Shown: positions 44,211 to 52,881 of the stretch, in pieces
Position numbering within the stretch: the stretch's first letter is position 1
How the letters are laid out: each line of letters starts with the position of its first letter
From: Bacteroidales bacterium
GTDB taxonomy: Bacteria > Bacteroidota > Bacteroidia > Bacteroidales > UBA932
Length of the DNA stretch: 64,000 nucleotides
Assembly (NCBI GenBank): GCA_022648545.1
Contig: JALCMP010000004.1
Coordinates: forward strand, 1-64,000
Direction of reading: 5' to 3'
Notes under the pieces: generated by a model
Told to the model about the DNA's origin: nothing
The model's database searches: none
Seen by the model: only the letters and a program-made list of their open reading frames with translations
Made by a program: the position numbers and the translations under genes

Positions 44211-44246
44211 AAAGCGACATGATTACTCATGTCGCTTTACTTTTTT
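44211..44246 (+). terminator. Intrinsic terminator after tRNA-Asn
   Basis: AAAGCGACATGA TTAC TCATGTCGCTTT (12 bp perfect stem) then ACTTTTTT. Confidence 0.92.
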
Positions 44247-44322
44247 ATAAGTTTCAACAAATGGGAAATAAATAAAAAAAAGAAGCCTTTCGACCTCTTT
44301 TTTTTATTTATTTTAAAACGAA

Positions 44323-47175
44323 CTACTTTTCCGGCGTACTGCCGTGGCCCGATTCAGACGGATTCATAAGGATCTTACCAAAATGTCCCTTATCTACTAT
44401 TTTCTTTGCAAATTTCTTTAGATTCTCCTTCGTAAGAACCTCCTTAACGGTCTTCACATAGTCGGAATGACGATCATATCCATATGATAAATAATCGCTC
44501 AGGACACCGAGCCAATAGCCGTTGGTTGTTATATCTTCAGGAAATTGCTTGAGCATATTTTCCCTGGCCTTGGTAAAATAATCATCGTCTACTCCATTTT
44601 CAGCAGTTGCCTTAAGTTCGTCAAGAGTCTTCTTTACAAGCCTGTCGCTGTTCTTAGGTTCCATATCGAAATTTATCATGAATAAATACTCGTCGGACGG
44701 AATATTGGCTATATAACCGGTAACACCTACTCCGTAGGTTCCGCCTTCATCTTCCCTTATCGTCTTTGTATAATTCATTGTCATGATATCGGAAAATGCC
44801 TTCATTAAAATGGAATTCTTCATATCTTTCTTCATTTTGCCGCTATAGTAAAGAATGACTGAAGTCTTGGGAGTTTTCATTGGAGTTTCGAATACGTTCG
44901 AGATACCCTTGTTCGTAAAGTGCACTATATTCTTTTTATCATATTTGCGGGATCCGGAGGATTTTACATCAAGGGATCCGAGATATTTTTGCAAAAGAGG
45001 TCTTATGGAATCATCGCTTATATTTCCTATTACTATCATTTTCATTCCCGAAGGATCGGAAAACATTTTCGAGTATGCTTCAAGGAAATCCTTGGCGTTT
45101 ATCTTGGACAACATTTCATCATTAAGAAGCGGTTTTCTGGACGAGTTTTCGAACAAGACCTTAAGAAATTCATTCTGGAATATTACAGAAGGATCCTTCG
45201 TATAATTTTTCAAGGCCTGCTTCATTTGATTTACAGCAAGTTCAACTTCGCTTTCTTCCGAACGGGGATGGGAATACTGAAGATAAATCAGCTGCAATGC
45301 CGTTTCAAAATCTTTCACGGAAGATCTTCCGGAATATCCGTTTTCAGTGGTTGCCACATATGGAGAACAACTTACGTTCCTGCCGGAAAGCACTTTCGAC
45401 AAATCGGTCATCTTGAATCCTGCAACGCCCTTGCTGGTTGCAAGATAAGGGAATATGCTTCTGTATACTTCCGGCATGCACCTGTCATCGAGAAGGGAGG
45501 AGCCTCCGGTAGTTATGGTTTTGAAAAGTATTTGGTCTTCCTTGAATTTGGTAGGTTTCAAAATAACTTCAATACCGTTATCAAGCGTTATCTTCCTTGT
45601 TCCGAATTCATATTCGCTGTCGGATTTTATTCCGCACCCCTTGAGCGAATCGGAATTCATAAGAGAAGATGAAACCGCATTTATCTTTAAAGGTTTAACT
45701 TCGGCATTAAGCGAAGAATCGAAGGCTTTCAGCAATTCTTTTTCCGACGGAACGGATACTCCTTCCTTCTCGGGAGCACTGTATGATATGAAGGCATTTT
45801 TGGAAAGATCCATTCTGGAGACCATTGCATTGAATATTTGCGGGGTAAATATTGCAAAACAAGCCTTTGCCTGTTCATAATCATATGAAGGAGAAGTAAA
45901 CGGAACTCCGTCTATGAAATCGTTTACATAATCGGGAACGATACTTCTGTTCTTACGACTGTTCTCATTTGCCGCCGCATTTTCCAAAGATGAAAGTATT
46001 GACTTTTTAGCCCTGTCGAATTCATCGTCGGTGAATCCGTACTTTATCATCCTTTTAACTTCTGTTAGGCCCCTTTCGAACGCAGGGATGGCCTTTCCTT
46101 CCTTGGGCATTACATATAATACAAATGCATCGAGATATCTCAGCACATTTTCGTTGGCGGCAAGCTGCGCCATTACGAACGGAGCATCCGGGGTCTGTGC
46201 TATATCACTCAACCGGCTGTTGGCCATTTCATCGAATAACGAATAAAAGATATCGGTCATAAGTGAAATCTTCATGCCGCGGAACTGCCTTGGCATAGGA
46301 GAGCTCTTGACAATCAATTGAACGGATGTATTTGTAAGCTCGGGATCGGTAAATATATTAACCACAGGCTTCTCATTATCGACTGGCTTTATCTCCGGTC
46401 TGACAAGCGGATTTTGCGGATCCTCTAAATCTCCGAAAATGGATTTTATCTTTTTTTCCACCTCGGCAGGATTTATATCACCTACTACTATTATAGCCTG
46501 GTTATCGGGACGGTACCATTTTTTATAATAATTCCGCAATGTATCCCTCTTGAAATTTTTAAGATTATCTTCGCTTCCGATGATCGTAAGATCTCCCAAT
46601 TTGGTTCCGTTGTACAACTTATGAACCAGCGACATGGAGTTTCTGTAACTCGCGGTATTGGTAGTCCGTTTTTCTTCCAGGATTACCCCCCTTTCGTCGT
46701 CCACTTCCTTGGGATCCAGCGTTACATAAGCAGAAAAATCCTTCAATATAAGCAAAGAAGTATCTATTACGCCTTCTCTTATAAGCGGAACGTTGTTCAG
46801 CATATATTGTGTTTTCTCGAAACCCGTCTGCGCATTTATGTTCTTGCCGAATTTGGCACCTATGGACTCCATATATGAAATTATTCCCTTTCCAGGAAAA
46901 TGGTCTGTCCCGTTGAAACACATATGTTCAAGGAAATGGGCAAGGCCGTCCTGAGCTGGCGTTTCATTTACGGCTCCGGAATTGGTTACAATATAGAAAT
47001 CAGCACGTTTTGCAGGTTTCTCATTGTGCTTAATATAATAAGTCAGGCCGTTGGCAAGTTTGCCGGTTACAACGCTCGAATCCCTCTTCAACGGGGCCTG
47101 CGGATTAAACCCCTGTCCGAATGCCATTAATGTAGACAAAAGGAAAGCGGTAATGGTAATAAATGTTTTCTTCAT
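44323..47175 (-). CDS. M16 family zinc metallopeptidase
   Basis: 950 aa; GLAHFLEHMCFNGTDHFPGKGIISYMESIGAKFGKNINAQT (HxxEH), signal peptide. Confidence 0.96.
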   Translation of the reverse strand: MKKTFITITAFLLSTLMAFGQGFNPQAPLKRDSSVVTGKLANGLTYYIKHNEKPAKRADFYIVTNSGAVNETPAQDGLAHFLEHMCFNGTDHFPGKGIISYMESIGAKFGKNINAQTGFEKTQYMLNNVPLIREGVIDTSLLILKDFSAYVTLDPKEVDDERGVILEEKRTTNTASYRNSMSLVHKLYNGTKLGDLTIIGSEDNLKNFKRDTLRNYYKKWYRPDNQAIIVVGDINPAEVEKKIKSIFGDLEDPQNPLVRPEIKPVDNEKPVVNIFTDPELTNTSVQLIVKSSPMPRQFRGMKISLMTDIFYSLFDEMANSRLSDIAQTPDAPFVMAQLAANENVLRYLDAFVLYVMPKEGKAIPAFERGLTEVKRMIKYGFTDDEFDRAKKSILSSLENAAANENSRKNRSIVPDYVNDFIDGVPFTSPSYDYEQAKACFAIFTPQIFNAMVSRMDLSKNAFISYSAPEKEGVSVPSEKELLKAFDSSLNAEVKPLKINAVSSSLMNSDSLKGCGIKSDSEYEFGTRKITLDNGIEVILKPTKFKEDQILFKTITTGGSSLLDDRCMPEVYRSIFPYLATSKGVAGFKMTDLSKVLSGRNVSCSPYVATTENGYSGRSSVKDFETALQLIYLQYSHPRSEESEVELAVNQMKQALKNYTKDPSVIFQNEFLKVLFENSSRKPLLNDEMLSKINAKDFLEAYSKMFSDPSGMKMIVIGNISDDSIRPLLQKYLGSLDVKSSGSRKYDKKNIVHFTNKGISNVFETPMKTPKTSVILYYSGKMKKDMKNSILMKAFSDIMTMNYTKTIREDEGGTYGVGVTGYIANIPSDEYLFMINFDMEPKNSDRLVKKTLDELKATAENGVDDDYFTKARENMLKQFPEDITTNGYWLGVLSDYLSYGYDRHSDYVKTVKEVLTKENLKKFAKKIVDKGHFGKILMNPSESGHGSTPEK

Positions 47176-47283
47176 CGTTATAATTTTAACTATTCTTTAA
47201 ACAAATATATAAAAAAAACATTTTGGATCTGGCATATTATTTGATTTTCTAATAAAATAAATAGAATTCAAAATCACATCATT

Positions 47284-48018
47284 ATGAAAAAATCATTACT
47301 TCTTGCAATAACGATATTGCTGGCGCTGGGATCGGCCGGAGCACAGGAATCACCAGAACCCGGACGGGAATTCATAGACGTATCGGCAAGCATCAGTAAA
47401 GATGTCACGCCCGACGAAATATATGTCGGTATTATAATAAACGAAAGAGACAATAAGGGCAAGGCCTCGGTCGAACAACAGGAAAAGAATATGATAAAAC
47501 TGCTGGAAGAAATGGGAACCGATCCTGGAAAGAATCTAACCGTAGACCATATGGACAGCAGCCTGCAAAAATACTTCATGAAGAAAAACGCCATATACGC
47601 AACAAAGAGCTACACTCTTAAGCTATCAGACGAACAGCAGCTTGCGGCTGTATTCGACGCTTTGAATTCCATAAAGATATCCGAAATTTCCTTAAAAAAG
47701 ACAAGGATATCCGACGAACTTCAGGAAAAAGTTAAACGCGAAATGCTAACCGAAGCCGCATCCAAGGCCCGGAAAAATGCAGAAATCCTTGCAGAAGCCG
47801 TCGGCAGCAAAGCAGGAGGAGCAATATACATACACAACTCCTATTCGCTGCAACGGCCTTCCAACAGAATACTTTTAAAGTCTGAGACCCTCGAAGTTGC
47901 AGGGAACGGCAGTACCATAGAATCAATTCCATCCATAAATATTTCGAAAACTACCGTTTTCGTTTCCGTCGAATGTAAATTCCGCCTCCTTTCCTCAACC
48001 GGATCCGATTCAAAATAA
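47284..48018 (+). CDS. SIMPL domain-containing periplasmic protein
   Basis: 244 aa, signal peptide, FIDVSASISKDVTPDEIYVGIIINERD...ASKARKNAEILAEAVGSKAGGAIYI. Confidence 0.88.
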   Translation: MKKSLLLAITILLALGSAGAQESPEPGREFIDVSASISKDVTPDEIYVGIIINERDNKGKASVEQQEKNMIKLLEEMGTDPGKNLTVDHMDSSLQKYFMKKNAIYATKSYTLKLSDEQQLAAVFDALNSIKISEISLKKTRISDELQEKVKREMLTEAASKARKNAEILAEAVGSKAGGAIYIHNSYSLQRPSNRILLKSETLEVAGNGSTIESIPSINISKTTVFVSVECKFRLLSSTGSDSK

Positions 48019-48042
48019 TATTGATAGCAAATTGTAAAAAAC

Positions 48043-48079
48043 AAAGAGGGACCGCATCATTTTAATGCGATCCCTCTTT
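48043..48079. terminator. Bidirectional terminator between SIMPL gene and rplI
   Basis: AAAGAGGGACCGCAT CATTTTA ATGCGATCCCTCTTT. Confidence 0.88.
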
Positions 48080-48107
48080 AATATTGTCAGGCAGCTAAAC
48101 TGCTATT

Positions 48108-48581
48108 TTATTCTGCTTTTTCCTTTTCGGAAGCATCTTCGTCTACTACTTCGACATTTACAGTGGCATATATGTTTTTATAGCAGCCGATTTTAGCATT
48201 ATACTCACCGATTTCCTGAATTTTGTCATCGGCAACCTCTATGCTCTTTCTGTCTATATCAAATCCTTTTGCAGCAAGTGCATCGGCAATCTGTATACTG
48301 TTGACAGAACCATATATCTTACCGGAATTGCTCACTTTGGTTGCTATAGTAACCTTTATACCTTCGAGTTTGGCAGCCAAAGCCTTTGCATCATCTATAA
48401 GCTTGGCTTCCTTATGTGCTCTCTGTCTCGTATTTTCCGCAAGCACTTTCTTTGCGGAGACAGTTGCTATAGTAGCCATTCCCCTTGGTATGAGGTAATT
48501 TACGGCATAGCCATTCTTTACATTAACGATATCGTCCTTGTGTCCCAAATTACGGACATCCTGTTTCAAAATAATCTCCAT
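48108..48581 (-). CDS. rplI: 50S ribosomal protein L9
   Basis: MEIILKQDVRNLGHKDDIVNVKNGYAVNYLIPRGMA. Confidence 0.98.
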   Translation of the reverse strand: MEIILKQDVRNLGHKDDIVNVKNGYAVNYLIPRGMATIATVSAKKVLAENTRQRAHKEAKLIDDAKALAAKLEGIKVTIATKVSNSGKIYGSVNSIQIADALAAKGFDIDRKSIEVADDKIQEIGEYNAKIGCYKNIYATVNVEVVDEDASEKEKAE

Positions 48582-48593
48582 TGTAAACCTCCT

Positions 48594-48866
48594 CTACTTC
48601 AATAAATCAGTTACATAAGGCAGCAAAGCCAAATGTCTGGCACGCTTTACAGCCTGAGCTACCTTTTTTTGGAACTTCAGCGAAGTTCCTGTAATCCTGC
48701 GCGGAAGCAATTTACCCTGTTCGTTAAGGAATTTCTTAAGAAACTCGGGATCCTTGTAATCCACATATTTTATATGCGCCTTTTTGAAACGGCAATATTT
48801 CTTTTTCTTAACTTCCACCGTAGGCGGATTAAGATATCTTATTTCATTATTATTGCGACCTGCCAT
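48594..48866 (-). CDS. rpsR: 30S ribosomal protein S18
   Basis: [40 protein letters not shown]. Confidence 0.98.
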   Translation of the reverse strand: MAGRNNNEIRYLNPPTVEVKKKKYCRFKKAHIKYVDYKDPEFLKKFLNEQGKLLPRRITGTSLKFQKKVAQAVKRARHLALLPYVTDLLK

Positions 48867-48869
48867 AAT

Positions 48870-49286
48870 TTATTCCTCCTCTGCTTCTTTATTTTCGTTG
48901 GCTTTTGCCTTCGATTGCTCTTTATTCTTGTTTACTTCGGTCTTATCGGAATTTGAGCTCTTGTTGCTTCTTCTTTTCTCAGCATAGGCAACGGCGTTCT
49001 TATCCAGGGATACGGTAAGATACCTTATTATCCTCTCATCCCTTTTGTATTGCGTTTCAAGTACATCTATAAATTGAGAATCCGCAACAAACTCAATAAG
49101 ATGATAAAAACCCGTGGTTTTCTTCTGGATCGTATAGGCCAGCTTCTTAAGGCCCCAATCCTCATCATATACAATCTCCCCTCCGTTATCTCTTATAAGG
49201 TCGAGATACTTGGTGACCGCTTCCTTCATCTGGGTTTCAGACAAAACGGGAGTTGCAATGAAAACGGTTTCGTAATGCTTTAACAT
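48870..49286 (-). CDS. rpsF: 30S ribosomal protein S6 with Lys/Glu-rich C-terminal tail
   Basis: MLKHYETVFIATPVLSETQMKEAVTKYLDLI...KLAYTIQKKTTGFYHLIEF. Confidence 0.97.
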   Translation of the reverse strand: MLKHYETVFIATPVLSETQMKEAVTKYLDLIRDNGGEIVYDEDWGLKKLAYTIQKKTTGFYHLIEFVADSQFIDVLETQYKRDERIIRYLTVSLDKNAVAYAEKRRSNKSSNSDKTEVNKNKEQSKAKANENKEAEEE

Positions 49287-49310
49287 TTCTCGTTGTGTTA
49301 AATTATTTTA

Positions 49311-49371
49311 ATTAATTATAACCCGCCCTCCATCAATGTAATTTGCAACATTACTCCGGATTACGGGGTTG
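49311..49371 (-). promoter_or_regulatory. Structured rpsF mRNA leader (candidate S6:S18 autoregulatory element)
   Basis: Leader CAACCCCGUAAUCCGGAGUAAUGUUGCAAAUUACAUUGAUGGAGGGCGGGUUAU: outer AACCC/GGGUU, inner GUAAU-GUUGCAA-AUUAC, unpaired CCGGAG. Confidence 0.4.
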
Positions 49372-49403
49372 CAAATGTATACAAATTATTTATATTCAAC
49401 AAA
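49372..49403 (-). promoter_or_regulatory. Promoter for rpsF-rpsR-rplI
   Basis: Minus strand TTTG (49400-49403) N20 TACATTTG (49372-49379). Confidence 0.8.
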
Positions 49404-49438
49404 AAAAAGGAAAAGACAACCATAAGGCCGTCTTTTCC
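49401..49438 (-). terminator. Intrinsic terminator, minus strand
   Basis: GGAAAAGAC ggccttatggtt GTCTTTTCC TTTTTTTT on the minus strand. Confidence 0.88.
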
Positions 49439-49480
49439 TCCGCTTAAATACGATTGTTAATAATTCTTTTACTTCGTTTC
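49402..49480 (-). ncRNA. Candidate small RNA of about 80 nt
   Basis: Promoter at 49486-49517, no ORF, ends in a terminator hairpin with T8. Confidence 0.4.
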
Positions 49481-49528
49481 AATTGCAAAGATAAACCCTG
49501 CAGAATGCAGATACAAATAAAACGAAGT
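49471..49528. repeat. Inverted repeat with nested hairpin in rpsF/TPR-HTH intergenic region
   Basis: ACTTCGTTT (49471-49479) / AAACGAAGT (49520-49528) enclosing CTGCA GAA TGCAG (49498-49510). Confidence 0.75.
49486..49517 (-). promoter_or_regulatory. Promoter inside the inverted repeat, reading toward rpsF
   Basis: Minus strand TTTG (49514-49517) N20 TATCTTTG (49486-49493). Confidence 0.6.
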
Positions 49529-49707
49529 CTATTTTCTTGCATTTGCTATTATCAGCAACCTATAAATAAGGTATTTACGACAGAACAGGAATTACAAATC
49601 TTGCGAAAACATTAAAGCATTAATAATTAGTCCATTACAGCAACAGAGGCCAACACTAATAGGTAACTGTTTAATAATAAGCCAATTATCCGCAAACACG
49701 ACAGCAA

Positions 49708-51393
49708 TCAAAAATCCATGGACTCATCTTCTTTTATAAGATCGGAAATTTTCCTTTTAAGTCTGCTTTTGCGTACATATATATTTTGAGGGGTATCATT
49801 CAATATAACACTCATTTCCTGCGGAGAGAATCCGGCATATATGAGATTCAGCAATTTTATATTATCCTCGCATATAGAAGGATAACTTTTTCTTATCTTA
49901 GAGATGGCTCCGTTGTTCTTTGCATCCACCACCTCTTCCATGGTCCTGAACATATCGGTTTCCGGAGAACGCAGCGATATGAGCTCATCAACTTTTTTTT
50001 GCAATTTTTTGGAAGAGCCGTATTGGTAATATGTCCCGGCGAGCTCCCTTACTTCCGCAAAACGATTTTCAAGCAATCCCTTAAGTTTCTTCTCATTTTC
50101 CTTATGCTCGTCCAGATCGTCCAGGAGTGCGTTTCTATATTTTGAAGCTTCTTCGGCCATTACCAGATATTCTTCGATTTTCTTGTTTTTTTCACGAATA
50201 CGGTTCCTGATATATGAAAAAATCATGAACGATATAAATATTACGGCCGTTATTACCAATAAGAAAATTATAAGCATGAGTCTATTCCTGATCTTAACGG
50301 CTTTATTTTCCATGACCAGCCTCCGGTTCCTGTATTCCTGTTCGATATCCCTTATAGACCTTACCTTGTCCGAAGAATTGATATCGTCCATTATCTCTGC
50401 GTATTTGCGATTATATTCGAGGGCCTTTTCATAATCTCTGTCCGACTGCGCAACCGAACATAAAAGAGAATAAATCCCGGCTTTCTCTACAGGCTTAAGA
50501 TCCGACGAAGCTGTCATGTATTTTTTGGCATACCCCGCGGCCTTTTTCCCGTCGCCTCTGTCCATATAAAGGCAGGCCAGCATAATATAATTATCCAAAG
50601 GCACGGTATCATGCGTATAAGTTTTGTATATATAAGAAAGATTATGCAATATTCCGTCTGAAGAAGCACCAATGGAAAATTTAACGCCTTCTATGGATGT
50701 CAGATAGGAAACATAAGAAACAGTATCGGCCAATTTCCGGGAAATCACAGCAGCGCGTGAATAATATGATACCGCCTTTATATTGGCACCAAGCATTCCG
50801 CACTCTTTCCCGGCAGATCCCAGAAGCCTCATGTACAAGCTGTTGCACGTATCGCGCTTTATAATTGAAACACCTTTCTCGTACATTGAAAGAGCTCTGG
50901 TAAAATTCATGCGTTCATGATAAAGTCTCCCCTTGTGCAAATATATCTGTGCCGAATAATACACTCCGGGATACCTCAGCCTGCCATTCCAATAACCGGC
51001 AAGAACATATTGTTCCATAGCTCCGTAATAATCGTCCCCTTTTTCAAGAAGACGTCCCAGATAATACCGCGACAGCATTTTCTCCCTTGCAGTACCATTA
51101 GATGAAAAATAGCCGGCGGCCTCCTTCATTTCGCTTTCGCCGATAAGAGGAAGTCCGCTTCTGTCGAGAGCCATTATATTGCATAAAAAAAAACGCGATT
51201 TTTCAGCAGTAGTGGAAATATCGCTCATTTTAACAGTATTTAATACTGCCAGCGCACTGTCGGGGTTATAAGATAAAAGACTATCCGCCTTTTGTACTGC
51301 AAGCATTACACCGGAGGGTCTGTCTCCACTGCACGCCACAGCCAAAAGGCAGGATAGTAGACCTGTAAATAATAAATTGCGAAAGGAATCCAT
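49708..51393 (-). CDS. TPR lipoprotein with TM helix, coiled coil and C-terminal LuxR-like HTH
   Basis: Lipobox CLLAVACSGD; TPR-like repeats; TM LMLIIFLLVITAVIFISFMIFSYI; C-terminal LLNLIYAGFSPQEMSVILNDTPQNIYVRKSRLKRKI. Confidence 0.8.
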   Translation of the reverse strand: MDSFRNLLFTGLLSCLLAVACSGDRPSGVMLAVQKADSLLSYNPDSALAVLNTVKMSDISTTAEKSRFFLCNIMALDRSGLPLIGESEMKEAAGYFSSNGTAREKMLSRYYLGRLLEKGDDYYGAMEQYVLAGYWNGRLRYPGVYYSAQIYLHKGRLYHERMNFTRALSMYEKGVSIIKRDTCNSLYMRLLGSAGKECGMLGANIKAVSYYSRAAVISRKLADTVSYVSYLTSIEGVKFSIGASSDGILHNLSYIYKTYTHDTVPLDNYIMLACLYMDRGDGKKAAGYAKKYMTASSDLKPVEKAGIYSLLCSVAQSDRDYEKALEYNRKYAEIMDDINSSDKVRSIRDIEQEYRNRRLVMENKAVKIRNRLMLIIFLLVITAVIFISFMIFSYIRNRIREKNKKIEEYLVMAEEASKYRNALLDDLDEHKENEKKLKGLLENRFAEVRELAGTYYQYGSSKKLQKKVDELISLRSPETDMFRTMEEVVDAKNNGAISKIRKSYPSICEDNIKLLNLIYAGFSPQEMSVILNDTPQNIYVRKSRLKRKISDLIKEDESMDF

Positions 51394-52848
51394 CTATTTT
51401 TCCGGGGCTTTTTCAAGCACGGCGGTAATGAATTTCCATAATTTGGCTACACTTTTTATTTCACATCTCTCCATTGGAGAATGCGGGGATTTTAAAGTAG
51501 GGCCGGTAGAAACCATATCCCAGTTCGGATATGTAGCCCCCAAAATGCCACACTCCAGTCCGGCATGTATAGACATTACTTTTGCAGGCTTTCCGAATAA
51601 TCCTTCATAGACGGAAATCATCTCTTTTAATATAGGAGATTCCATATTTGGATTCCAACCGGAATAGCCGCCGGAAAACTTCACTTCGGCTCCACCAAGT
51701 TCAAGAACGGACCTTATCTTCTCCGCAAGATTATATTTGGCGGAATCCACCGAACTCCTCATAAGAGTTATAACATGTACGGCTTTTTCATCCGTTGAAA
51801 CTATAGCCATATTATTGGAGGTTTCAACCATGCCGGGCATCTCATCGCTCATTCTTTCAACTCCGTCGGGACATCCGTATATTGCCTTTATTATATTAAG
51901 GGCATCTTTTCCGGATATAGCCGCAGCTGGAACCGCAACGGGAGAGACTTCGATCTTCTGATCTTTGTCGGTCGCAGAATATTCGCTTTTAACAGCTTCT
52001 GCTATTTCCGCAATCTTTTCAGATGCTTTGTCGTATTTATCAGACGGAACAGCTATTACTGCTTCACACTCGCGAGGAATGGAATTTCTCATATTGCCAC
52101 CGTTCATGCTCACAAGCACGGCACCCGTATCGCGTAAAAGAGGAAGGATGATTCTGGTCATAACTTTGTTGGCATTAGCCCGGCAGAGTATTATATCCAT
52201 ACCGGAATGGCCGCCTACGAATCCAGAAGCTTCTATCTTCAAAGCCTTGTATCCCGAAGGGATTCGTTCCCTGGAATAAGAGAAAGAAGCGTCGCAATCC
52301 AGTCCGCCGGCACAACCGACGTAAAGCTCTCCTTCTGTTTCCGAATCCAGATTTACAAGTATGTCGCCTCTCAGAAGGCCGGGTTTAAGAGCCCTGGCTC
52401 CGGTCATTCCCGTCTCTTCGTCAACTGTAAACAATGCTTCCAGAGGGCCATGGGACAAATCGGTCGATTCCAGCACGGCAAGTGCTACGGCAACGCCCAT
52501 GCCATCGTCGGCCCCAAGAGTAGTTCCGGTAGCGTAAACCCATTCTCCCTCTATTCTCGGCTGAATAGCATCTTTGGTAAAATCAAAGATAACATCGCCG
52601 TCTTTCTGAGGTACCATATCCATATGGCCCTGAAGGATTATCCCTTTTCTGTTTTCCATTCCGGGTGTTGCAGGTTTACGTATTATTACGTTGCCGGCTT
52701 CGTCCCTCACGGTTTCCAGGCCAAGCTTTCTGCCGAACTGATAAAGATAATCGGCCACCTTTTCCTCATGTTTAGACGGACGTGGGATTTTTGTAAGTTC
52801 ATAGAAATTCTTCCACACGCATTTTGGATCCAATTCTGTTATTTTCAT
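51394..52848 (-). CDS. pepD: Aminoacyl-histidine dipeptidase
   Basis: 484 aa; ILQGHMDMVPQK, TTLGADDGMGVAVALAVLE, FTVDEETGMTGA, HAGLECGILGATYP. Confidence 0.96.
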   Translation of the reverse strand: MKITELDPKCVWKNFYELTKIPRPSKHEEKVADYLYQFGRKLGLETVRDEAGNVIIRKPATPGMENRKGIILQGHMDMVPQKDGDVIFDFTKDAIQPRIEGEWVYATGTTLGADDGMGVAVALAVLESTDLSHGPLEALFTVDEETGMTGARALKPGLLRGDILVNLDSETEGELYVGCAGGLDCDASFSYSRERIPSGYKALKIEASGFVGGHSGMDIILCRANANKVMTRIILPLLRDTGAVLVSMNGGNMRNSIPRECEAVIAVPSDKYDKASEKIAEIAEAVKSEYSATDKDQKIEVSPVAVPAAAISGKDALNIIKAIYGCPDGVERMSDEMPGMVETSNNMAIVSTDEKAVHVITLMRSSVDSAKYNLAEKIRSVLELGGAEVKFSGGYSGWNPNMESPILKEMISVYEGLFGKPAKVMSIHAGLECGILGATYPNWDMVSTGPTLKSPHSPMERCEIKSVAKLWKFITAVLEKAPEK

Positions 52849-52881
52849 GATAACAATGTATTTTATTAATTATACAACTGA

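Noticed and set aside
44133-44330. Integrative element at tRNA-Asn
   Set aside because: No integrase, no repeated tRNA 3' end, and flanking genes are housekeeping.
44920-45672. 250-aa ORF antisense to M16 peptidase
   Set aside because: Shadow ORF with no motif.
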